Assembly (NCBI GenBank): GCA_016744725.1 | Contig: JADGDW010000154.1 | Location: forward strand, 1 to 10,391 | DNA: 10,391 nucleotides | Reading direction: 5' to 3' | From: Candidatus Albibeggiatoa sp. nov. BB20 | Lineage (GTDB): Bacteria > Pseudomonadota > Gammaproteobacteria > Beggiatoales > Beggiatoaceae | Shown here: piece by piece, positions 1 through 5,358 of the stretch | Layout of the letters: every line of letters starts with the position of its first letter | Numbering within the stretch: the stretch's first letter is position 1 | Made by a program: the position numbers and the translations under genes | Notes under the pieces: generated by a model | What the model was told of the DNA's origin: nothing | What the model saw: the letters and a program-made list of their open reading frames with translations, nothing else | Databases searched by the model: none

Positions 1-33
1 AAGCGTCAAAGTTAACGTGATTCTAATATCATG

Positions 34-87
34 CAGGATTGCACGTTTTTAAAAGGCGAGCAGTCCTGAGATATAAAGTTAATATCT
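34..87. repeat. Inverted-repeat pair related to the AGGACTG/CAGTCCT palindromes
   Basis: CAGGATTGC (34-42) and GCAGTCCTG (60-68) are inverted copies with one mismatch, which would be a G-U pair in RNA. They are separated by 17 nt. Directly after lies a second small dyad, AGATAT (69-74) and ATATCT (82-87), with a 7-nt loop. The arms match the arms of the palindromes at 827-841 and 876-890, so this looks like a diverged member of the same dispersed family. It lies downstream of moaC, where a transcript end could be, but no T-run supports a classical terminator. Confidence 0.5.
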
Positions 88-276
88 TGTGTTACGCAAA
101 ATGTAAAAAAGTTTGAAAGAGTAGGGTGGAATAGATGAACCTTTTGGTGTTAGTTATTATGAATAAACTCTCTCTCACCGTATTCCACCACCCCAAGCAT
201 ATCGCATATTTTGCTGGAAAACGCTCCTACATAAAATGAACAGTTCCTTTATTTACGTAAGGTGAGTTAATATCTT
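77..276. repeat. 12-bp direct repeat bracketing a 176-nt segment
   Basis: AGTTAATATCTT occurs exactly at 77-88 and again at 265-276. The enclosed segment begins near TTACGCAAAA (92-101) and ends with a sequence whose reverse complement reads TTACGTAAAT (251-260), so the inner edges form weak inverted repeats with 8 of 10 matches. The arrangement resembles a small non-autonomous insertion with a target duplication. Chance similarity in AT-rich DNA is a real alternative. The segment encloses the REP-like element at 121-189 and stops just before the moaC stop codon. Confidence 0.3.
121..230. repeat. REP-like palindromic element with GTAG foot
   Basis: The element starts with GTAGGGTGGAATA (121-133). 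Its arm GGTGGAATA (125-133) is matched exactly by TATTCCACC (181-189), with a 47-nt loop. GTAGG (121-125) is also mirrored by CCTAC at 226-230, which may mark the outer boundary. GTAG at the foot of an imperfect palindrome is typical of REP sequences mobilised by REP-associated tyrosine transposases (RAYTs); that is family knowledge. The same GTAGGGTG start recurs at 3981. It lies downstream of moaC and could act in transcript ending or mRNA protection, but that role is inference. Confidence 0.5.
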
Positions 277-279
277 TCT

Positions 280-756
280 TTAACTTCTTTCCCACACCCC
301 AGATTTGCCGCCTTCTTTTTTAACTAATCTTACTTTATCAATCGTCATGCCCCGATCAACCGCTTTGCACATATCATATATCGTGAGTAAAGCGACTTGC
401 ACTGCATTTAATGCTTCCATTTCGACACCCGTTTGACCGCGTGTTTCAACTTTAGTTTGACAATACACTGCATCTTCATCTGGCAACGTTGTGAAATCAA
501 CACTGACATGAGTTAGTGCTAACGGATGACAAAGTGGGACTAAATCACTGGTTTTTTTAGAAGCCATAATCCCTGCAATCCGCGCAATACCCAGCACATC
601 GCCTTTTTTATGATTACCTGTTTGAATCCGTGCCAAGGTATCAGCTTGCATATAAATCCAGCCTTCAGCGATAGCAATACGATGGGTTTCAGCTTTATCA
701 CCTACATCAACGATATGGGCTTCACCCGCTTGATTAAAATGTGTCAATTCCGACAT
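280..756 (-). CDS. moaC: Cyclic pyranopterin monophosphate synthase MoaC
   Basis: MoaC acts in the cytoplasm in the first stage of molybdenum cofactor synthesis. It converts the cyclic dihydro-GTP product of MoaA into cyclic pyranopterin monophosphate. The 158-residue protein matches the family length (about 160) and is full length. The hallmark segments are visible: KKGDVLGIARIAGIMASKKT (50-69), VPLCHPL (73-79), ETRGQTGVEMEALNA (104-118) and IYDMCKA (126-132). The residues known to be catalytic in E. coli MoaC (Lys51, His77, Asp128, Lys131) fall at the same numbers here. The ATG is supported by AAGGA 8 nt upstream. No other moa gene is in the window, so the gene stands alone, divergent from ppdK. 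A molybdoenzyme must exist elsewhere. The nitrite reductase at the right end uses siroheme, not molybdenum cofactor. Confidence 0.97.
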   Translation of the reverse strand: MSELTHFNQAGEAHIVDVGDKAETHRIAIAEGWIYMQADTLARIQTGNHKKGDVLGIARIAGIMASKKTSDLVPLCHPLALTHVSVDFTTLPDEDAVYCQTKVETRGQTGVEMEALNAVQVALLTIYDMCKAVDRGMTIDKVRLVKKEGGKSGVWERS

Positions 757-826
757 AGATAGAATCCTTCAATAATGTGTTTTCAAAAACAGTCTGAAAT
801 ATAGTTATTTTATTTTAAGATAATAC

Positions 827-890
827 AGGACTGGCAGTCCTAAGTTTTAAAACTATTTGATATTTAAAGTATTTCAGGACTGCCAGTCCT
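827..890. repeat. Pair of 15-nt palindromes, AGGACTG-N-CAGTCCT
   Basis: AGGACTGGCAGTCCT (827-841) and AGGACTGCCAGTCCT (876-890) are each perfect palindromes with 7-bp arms around one central base, and they are exact reverse complements of each other. The 34 nt between them include the palindrome AGTTTTAAAACT. A degraded copy lies at 4562-4576 and related half-sites lie at 34-68. Occurrence in several unrelated intergenic spots favours a dispersed repeat over a gene-specific operator, although a paired operator for moaC and ppdK cannot be excluded. Confidence 0.75.
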
Positions 891-1026
891 CACCTAAGAT
901 AGAATTGACTATAGTGCTAAAAACAGTTCACAATGATGACTAATCATAGCCTCTTTCTCTGAACTGATTGTAACTGATATTCCCCGTTTTCCAGCCTAGG
1001 CAATCCCAATCTATCCCAAAAATAAA

Positions 1027-1086
1027 TTGACTCATAATAATAGTTAGGTATGCTGCTCACACATTTTGAGCTAACTGCTTTATAAT
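1027..1086 (+). promoter_or_regulatory. Candidate sigma-70 promoter region for ppdK
   Basis: TTGACT (1027-1032) and TATGCT (1049-1054) are spaced by 16 nt and fit a sigma-70 promoter with 5/6 and 4/6 matches. A perfect TATAAT at 1081-1086 is an alternative -10, but it has no good -35 at the right distance. Either gives a leader of roughly 100-140 nt before ppdK. This is pattern matching only. Confidence 0.35.
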
Positions 1087-1115
1087 CCTAGACCGAACAA
1101 CTAAATTTAATATGG

Positions 1116-1143
1116 TCATAACAAAATCTACCTGAAGTTATGA
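1116..1143 (+). promoter_or_regulatory. Small hairpin in the ppdK leader
   Basis: TCATAAC (1116-1122) pairs perfectly with GTTATGA (1137-1143) across a 14-nt loop, inside the probable untranslated leader of ppdK. No known riboswitch or attenuator pattern was recognised, so a regulatory role is only a possibility. Confidence 0.25.
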
Positions 1144-1197
1144 TTTTCTTGACCTTCGGACGACCCTAAGACCAAAGCAAACTCAATGGAGGGATAT

Positions 1198-3945
1198 ATG
1201 TCTGTGAAATATGCTTACTCATTCCAAGAAGGGGATGGTAAAAATAAAAAATTACTTGGTGGTAAAGGTGCAAACCTTTGTGAAATGACACAAATTGGTT
1301 TACGTGTACCGCCGGGTTTTGTAATTACCACAGAAGCTTGCTTGCAATATCTTGAACAAAAAATCTTACCTGATGGTTTAATCGATGAGGTAAAAGGTCA
1401 TATTCAAGCAGTCGAAAAAGCAAATGGACGCGGCTTTGGTGATGCTAACAACCCATTGTTAGTCTCTGTTCGTTCTGGCGCGGCAATGTCAATGCCTGGC
1501 ATGATGGATACCATTTTAAACTTAGGCTTAAACTCTGCAACCTTACAAGGTTTGATTCAACATACAGGTGACGAACGTTTTGGCTATGATGCGTATCGCC
1601 GTTTTATCCAATTATTTGGCAAAGTCGCGCTAGGGGTTAATGATGAAAAATTTGACGTACATTTTGATCAAGTAAAACAACAAGCAGGGGTCAAAGTTGA
1701 CGTTGGCTTAAGTGCAGAAAATCTTAAAGAAATTAGCGAACGTTTCCTAATGGTCGTGAGAGAAGAAACTGGTCGTCCTTTCCCTGAAGATGTGTACGAA
1801 CAACTCGAAATTGCAGTAAAAGCGGTATTTAATTCATGGACAGGTCGTCGTTCTATTGATTATCGCCGTGAATTCAATATTACTCCAGCAATGGCTAACG
1901 GCACTGCGGTTAACGTGGTGGCAATGGTATTTGGTAACATGGGTGATGATTGTGCCACAGGTGTGGGCTTTACTCGTGATCCGGGTACAGGCGAAAATCA
2001 CATGTACGGTGAATACCTTGTTAACGCCCAAGGTGAGGACGTGGTGGCGGGGATTAGAACCCCGAAACCTGTACAGGAAATGGAACAAGAATTACCAGAA
2101 ATGTACAAGCAGCTAGTGGACTTACGTAATAAGTTAGAAAACCACTATCATGAAGTACAAGATTATGAATACACGATTGAAAAAGGCACTTTATATTGCT
2201 TACAAACCCGTAACGGTAAAATGAATGCTGCTGCGATGGTTAAAACATCAGTCGAGTTATTCAACGAAGGTTTAGTATCAAAAGAACAAGCTTTATTGCG
2301 TGTTGATCCTGAGCATTTAGAACAATTATTACATCCACGTTTAGACCCTCATGGCACAATCCTGCCACTCGCCCAAGGTTTACCAGCCTCTCCGGGTGCT
2401 GCATGTGGTCGCTGTGTGTTTGATGCCGATCAAGCTGAAGTTTTAGGTCGCGGCGGTGAAAAAGTGATTTTAGTTCGTGAAGAAACCAAACCTGAAGATA
2501 TTCACGGCTTCTTTGCATCACAAGGTATTTTAACCAGTCGTGGTGGCAAAACCTCACATGCTGCAGTAGTCGCACGTGGTATGGGTAAAGCCTGTGTTGC
2601 GGGTGCAGAAGGCATTTCTGTGGACACTCGTATGCGTCAAGCCCAAGTTGGCGATGTGACGTTATGCGAAGGTGATGTGATTACCATCGATGGCAGTACA
2701 GGTAATGTTTATCTGGGTGAAATCCCAACTATCCCACCTAAATTCTCTGAAGAATTACAGGTTTTATTGGGTTGGGCTGATCAGCTTGCACAAATCAAAG
2801 TTATGGCAAATGCAGATACGCCACCAGCCGCACAACGTGCTGTAGAATATGGTGCAATGGGTATTGGCTTATGTCGTACTGAACGGATGTTCAACGAAAC
2901 TGACCGTTTACCTATCGTGGTTGATATGATTTTGGCGCGTAACCCTGCTGACCGTCAAGTGGCATTGGATAAATTATTACCTATCCAACGTGAAGACTTC
3001 AAAGGTATTTTCAAAGCCATGTCACCACGTCCTGTCACAGTACGTTTACTTGACCCGCCAATGCACGAATTCTTACCTACAGAGCAACAGCTTTTAGATG
3101 ATTTGGATGCTTTGCGTGAATATTGTATTGTAGTTAGAGGTCGTTCTACCGTATTGAATACTTTACGTGACCATTACACATTACCTGCACCATTTGATGC
3201 GATGACAGAAGAAACCGTGATTGCTGCAATTGGCAAGAAAGATGAAATGTTACGCAAAGTGCGTGAATTATACGAAGTGAATCCAATGTTGGGTCATCGT
3301 GGGGTGCGTTTAGGCTTAACCTTCCCTGAAATTTATGCGATGCAAATCCGTGCGATTTTAGAAGCGGCTGCTGAATGTATCAAAGAAGGCGTAGAAGTGC
3401 ATCCAGAAATCATGGTGCCTCAGGTGATTACTTCTCAAGAATTGACCCGAGTGAAAAGCTCCGTTGATGAGATTCGTGAACAAGTTGAAAGTCAGCACCG
3501 AGTTAAACTTGATTTCAAATTTGGTACAATGGTGGAAACTGTACGTGCATGTACGCGTGCCAAAGAGTTGGCAAATGAAGTGGAATTCTTCTCATTCGGT
3601 ACTAACGATTTGACTCAAGCCACTTTCTCCTTCTCTCGTGAAGATGCTGAAAACAAATTCTTACCGATGTATAACGACAATGGTATTTTGCAAGATAATC
3701 CTTTCGAAGTACTTGATGTAAAAGGTGTCGGTCAGTTGATGCAAATGACGGTGGAATGGGGTCGTAAAACCCGTGCAGGCTTAAAAGTGGGTATTTGCGG
3801 TGAGCAAGGCGGTCATCCTGCGTCAATTCGTTTTTGTCATCATATTGATTTAGATTATGTGTCTTGTTCAGCACCGCGTGTCCCAATTGCACGTTTAGCT
3901 GCAGCACATGCTAAATTATTAGAAGATAAATACGAAATTGAATAG
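1198..3945 (+). CDS. ppdK: Pyruvate, phosphate dikinase
   Basis: This cytoplasmic enzyme interconverts pyruvate, ATP and phosphate with PEP, AMP and pyrophosphate. It works in gluconeogenesis or pyrophosphate-linked glycolysis. The order is an ATP-grasp domain (about 1-345, with GGKGANL, SVRSGAAMSMPGMMDTILNL and LQTRNGK), a swivelling phosphohistidine domain with GGKTSHAAVVARGMG and His454, and a PEP/pyruvate TIM barrel (about 525-915) with GLCRTERMF, RLLDPPMHEFLP, GTNDLTQ (Asn803, Asp804) and Cys867 in CGEQGG. An upstream in-frame ATG (1186) overlaps the ribosome-binding site. GGAGG at 1188-1192 sits 5 nt before the ATG at 1198, which I chose. It gives 915 residues and places the catalytic His one residue from that of the Clostridium symbiosum enzyme (874 residues). 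About 35 extra residues lie before NPMLGHRG, and CGEQGGHP replaces the commoner CGEHGGDP. It appears monocistronic. Confidence 0.96.
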   Translation: MSVKYAYSFQEGDGKNKKLLGGKGANLCEMTQIGLRVPPGFVITTEACLQYLEQKILPDGLIDEVKGHIQAVEKANGRGFGDANNPLLVSVRSGAAMSMPGMMDTILNLGLNSATLQGLIQHTGDERFGYDAYRRFIQLFGKVALGVNDEKFDVHFDQVKQQAGVKVDVGLSAENLKEISERFLMVVREETGRPFPEDVYEQLEIAVKAVFNSWTGRRSIDYRREFNITPAMANGTAVNVVAMVFGNMGDDCATGVGFTRDPGTGENHMYGEYLVNAQGEDVVAGIRTPKPVQEMEQELPEMYKQLVDLRNKLENHYHEVQDYEYTIEKGTLYCLQTRNGKMNAAAMVKTSVELFNEGLVSKEQALLRVDPEHLEQLLHPRLDPHGTILPLAQGLPASPGAACGRCVFDADQAEVLGRGGEKVILVREETKPEDIHGFFASQGILTSRGGKTSHAAVVARGMGKACVAGAEGISVDTRMRQAQVGDVTLCEGDVITIDGSTGNVYLGEIPTIPPKFSEELQVLLGWADQLAQIKVMANADTPPAAQRAVEYGAMGIGLCRTERMFNETDRLPIVVDMILARNPADRQVALDKLLPIQREDFKGIFKAMSPRPVTVRLLDPPMHEFLPTEQQLLDDLDALREYCIVVRGRSTVLNTLRDHYTLPAPFDAMTEETVIAAIGKKDEMLRKVRELYEVNPMLGHRGVRLGLTFPEIYAMQIRAILEAAAECIKEGVEVHPEIMVPQVITSQELTRVKSSVDEIREQVESQHRVKLDFKFGTMVETVRACTRAKELANEVEFFSFGTNDLTQATFSFSREDAENKFLPMYNDNGILQDNPFEVLDVKGVGQLMQMTVEWGRKTRAGLKVGICGEQGGHPASIRFCHHIDLDYVSCSAPRVPIARLAAAHAKLLEDKYEIE

Positions 3946-3980
3946 CAATAATGTGTTTTATCTGATTTAGTTTTTAATTT

Positions 3981-4020
3981 GTAGGGTGTGGCTGATTCGC
4001 ATCCTACGTTTTGATTTTTG
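3981..4020 (+). terminator. REP-like hairpin with T-rich tail after ppdK
   Basis: GTAGGGTGTG (3981-3990) pairs with CGCATCCTAC (3998-4007) over ten positions, including two G-U pairs, with a 7-nt loop. The sequence GTTTTGATTTTTG follows. It lies 35 nt after the ppdK stop, so it can serve as a rho-independent terminator. Its GTAGGGTG foot is the same as that of the element at 121, so it is probably a REP sequence used as terminator. A further small dyad, TTTGAT (4010-4015) and ATCAAA (4026-4031), follows. Confidence 0.6.
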
Positions 4021-4050
4021 GAATTATCAAACTCTCAAAATGTCCTCAAT

Positions 4051-4539
4051 ATGGCTTTAGAAAAACATCACGGCGGCTGGGTTATTATTTTCAGTTTTAT
4101 GATTAGCTTAATGCTGGCTATCATGCCATTACCTCAATGGGCAGCAACTTGGCGACCTGATTGGGTTGCACTGGTATTAGTTTACTGGGCGATTGCGACA
4201 CCACAGCGCGTGGGTGTGGGTGTAGGCTGGTTTATAGGGATATTACATGATGTTTTAAGCGATACACTACTGGGACAGCATTCACTTGGCTATTGTTTAC
4301 TGGCTTATGCTGGGGTGAAATTACATCGTAGGATTCGAGTGTTTCCTTTATGGCAGCAGGCTGTCGGCATTTTTGTTTTGATTATGATTTCACAAACTAT
4401 AGATATTTGGATACGTGGTATGTTAGGTCATCCGCCACAAGGCTTGTCATTTATTTATCCTGCTATTACCAGCACATTATTTTGGCCATGGATATTTATT
4501 TTACTGCGCGATATGAAACGGGCTTATCAAGTATTTTAA
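4051..4539 (+). CDS. mreD: Rod shape-determining protein MreD
   Basis: MreD is an inner-membrane protein of the elongasome. With MreB, MreC, RodA and PBP2 it guides sidewall peptidoglycan synthesis. Family features are PDWVALVLVYWAIATPQRVG (36-55), GWFIGILHDVLSDTLLGQH (59-77) and RIRVFPLWQQA (94-104), with hydrophobic segments at about 9-27, 38-50, 56-72, 76-90, 102-120 and 134-152. Starting at ATG 4051 the protein has 162 residues, the length of E. coli MreD. An in-frame TTG at 4018 would add 11 residues but sits in the T-tail of the hairpin. Neither start has a clear ribosome-binding site. mreD normally ends an mreBCD operon. Here the upstream gene is ppdK and no mreB or mreC is present, so the gene has been detached from its operon. 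Its own promoter was not identified. Confidence 0.88.
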   Translation: MALEKHHGGWVIIFSFMISLMLAIMPLPQWAATWRPDWVALVLVYWAIATPQRVGVGVGWFIGILHDVLSDTLLGQHSLGYCLLAYAGVKLHRRIRVFPLWQQAVGIFVLIMISQTIDIWIRGMLGHPPQGLSFIYPAITSTLFWPWIFILLRDMKRAYQVF

Positions 4540-4561
4540 AAATACCTAAATATAAGATTTT

Positions 4562-4576
4562 AGGACTGCTCCAGTC
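4562..4576. repeat. Degraded copy of the AGGACTG palindrome
   Basis: AGGACTG (4562-4568), a 3-nt spacer and CAGTC (4572-4576) reproduce the arms of the palindromes at 827-890. The right arm is incomplete (CAGTCAT instead of CAGTCCT) and the centre is enlarged. It lies just downstream of mreD, in the convergent gap before the minus-strand operon terminator. Confidence 0.5.
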
Positions 4577-4670
4577 ATTCTTATTATTCAATTTGCGGAT
4601 ATAGTCCAGCAACCATTTGTTTGTATTCTTCTAAATTGCTCACCTTAAAAATCAATGTTCTCCAGACACA

Positions 4671-4714
4671 AAAAAGCGATAAAGCCAACCCATAATAGCC
4701 TTACCGCTTTCTTT
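4671..4714 (-). terminator. Rho-independent terminator of the pheT-ihfA-merR operon
   Basis: AAAGCG (4673-4678) pairs with CGCTTT (4705-4710), and the stem extends inwards through ATAAAGC and GCCTTAC with two mismatches. Read on the minus strand, the hairpin starts about 10 nt after the merR stop codon and is followed by a run of six T. The flanking T-tract on the plus side is interrupted, so it may also serve mreD less efficiently. Confidence 0.7.
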
Positions 4715-4719
4715 ATATC

Positions 4720-5076
4720 TTAAACTTCTTCCAAAATATGTAATACTTCTTCTAGCTCTCTGACAAGCTGCGGAATCAGTTGCTGATTGTCTGGCATATT
4801 CGCTTCTGCATCCTCTTCTAAACGATGTTTTGCACCACCGATAGTAAAGCCGTGCTCATACAGAAGACTGCGGATTTGACGGATCAAAACCACATCTTCA
4901 TGTTGATAGTAGCGACGGTTGCCTCTACGTTTAATGGGCTTCAGTTGGGTAAATTCCTGTTCCCAGTAACGTAATACGTGAGGTTTAACCGCACATAACT
5001 CACTGACTTCCCCTATCGTAAAATAACGCTTAGCGGGGATGGCAGGTAGCTCATTATTGCTCGACGGATCCAGCAT
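4720..5076 (-). CDS. MerR-family transcriptional regulator (pheT-ihfA-linked type)
   Basis: A 118-residue DNA-binding protein of the MerR superfamily. The winged helix-turn-helix covers about 17-85: KRYFTIGEVSELCAVKPHVLRYWEQEF forms the HTH, RRGNRRYYQHEDV the wing, and a helical stretch follows. The C-terminus (about 98-118, rich in Leu and Glu) would be the short antiparallel dimer helix. There is no cysteine-rich effector loop, so metal sensing is not indicated and the ligand is unknown. This subgroup is commonly found directly after ihfA in gammaproteobacteria. The start overlaps the end of ihfA by 23 nt, which suggests translational coupling. AAGGA lies only about 1 nt before this ATG, unusually close, but a TAG 6 nt upstream in frame excludes an earlier start. 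The residue just after the start (CTG, Leu2) is a conceivable alternative start. Confidence 0.88.
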   Translation of the reverse strand: MLDPSSNNELPAIPAKRYFTIGEVSELCAVKPHVLRYWEQEFTQLKPIKRRGNRRYYQHEDVVLIRQIRSLLYEHGFTIGGAKHRLEEDAEANMPDNQQLIPQLVRELEEVLHILEEV

Positions 5077-5356
5077 ATCCTTCTACTCGCGCTCTTAGTT
5101 TTTGACCAGGTTTAAAAGTAACTACACGTCTTGCACTAATAGGTATTTCTTCGCCTGTCTTAGGGTTACGCCCCGGACGTTCATTTTTTACGCGCAAGTC
5201 AAAATTACCAAAACCTGATAATTTAACTTGATCACCTTTTTCTAACGCACAGCGAACTTCTTCAAAGAACATATCCACCATTTCTTTGGCTTCGCGCTTA
5301 TTTAAGCCCAATTCTGCAAATAATTTCTCTGCCATTGCAGCTTTTGTTAGTGCCAT
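5054..5356 (-). CDS. ihfA: Integration host factor subunit alpha
   Basis: IhfA pairs with IhfB to form the nucleoid protein that bends DNA sharply at specific sites. It acts in transcription, replication start and site-specific recombination. The 100-residue protein is close to E. coli IhfA (99) over its full length. It has the DNABII features VKLSGFGNFDLR (44-55) and RPGRNPKTGEEIPI (60-73), with the intercalating Pro65 at the tip of the beta arm, then ARRVVTFKPGQKLR. It begins 2 nt after the pheT stop. Its ribosome-binding site AAGGA, about 8 nt upstream of the ATG, overlaps the end of pheT, so it is cotranscribed and probably translationally coupled. The placement after pheT is the standard gammaproteobacterial one and supports IhfA over HU or IhfB. 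Confidence 0.97.
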   Translation of the reverse strand: MALTKAAMAEKLFAELGLNKREAKEMVDMFFEEVRCALEKGDQVKLSGFGNFDLRVKNERPGRNPKTGEEIPISARRVVTFKPGQKLRARVEGYAGSVEQ

Positions 5357-5358
5357 TT

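Larger units (their letters stand above)
757..1197. other. Divergent intergenic region between moaC and ppdK
   Basis: About 440 nt with no credible gene on either strand. It contains the moaC ribosome-binding site (reverse strand, about 765-769), two 15-nt palindromes (827-841 and 876-890), an AGTTTTAAAACT perfect palindrome (843-854) between them, candidate plus-strand promoter elements (1027-1054 and TATAAT at 1081-1086), and a leader with a small hairpin before ppdK. I could not identify a convincing promoter for moaC. Confidence 0.7.

Noticed and set aside
827..890. A CRISPR array made from the AGGACTG palindromes
   Set aside because: There are only two copies, 15 nt long and in opposite orientation, with no regular spacers and no cas genes.
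905..933. TTGACT at 905-910 as the -35 of a ppdK promoter
   Set aside because: At 16-18 nt downstream there is no acceptable -10 hexamer (TCACAA at best), so 1027-1054 is the better candidate.
960..985. TAACTGA heptamer (in GTAACTGATATT), known as a tandem repeat in some Beggiatoaceae
   Set aside because: Only a single copy is visible here with no tandem array, so it supports neither a regulatory array nor a taxonomic claim.
1834..2575. Open frames antisense or offset to ppdK (for example 1834-2088, 1856-2116, 2261-2575)
   Set aside because: They lie inside a strongly conserved gene, resemble no family and lack ribosome-binding sites. They are shadows of the ppdK codon pattern.
4018..4050. 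TTG at 4018 as the mreD start
   Set aside because: It lies in the T-rich tail of the hairpin, has no ribosome-binding site, and adds residues not present in MreD proteins of standard length.
4350..4604. Plus-strand frame overlapping the end of mreD
   Set aside because: It is out of frame with a clear MreD, its composition mirrors mreD codons, and the part past mreD is low-complexity AT-rich sequence.
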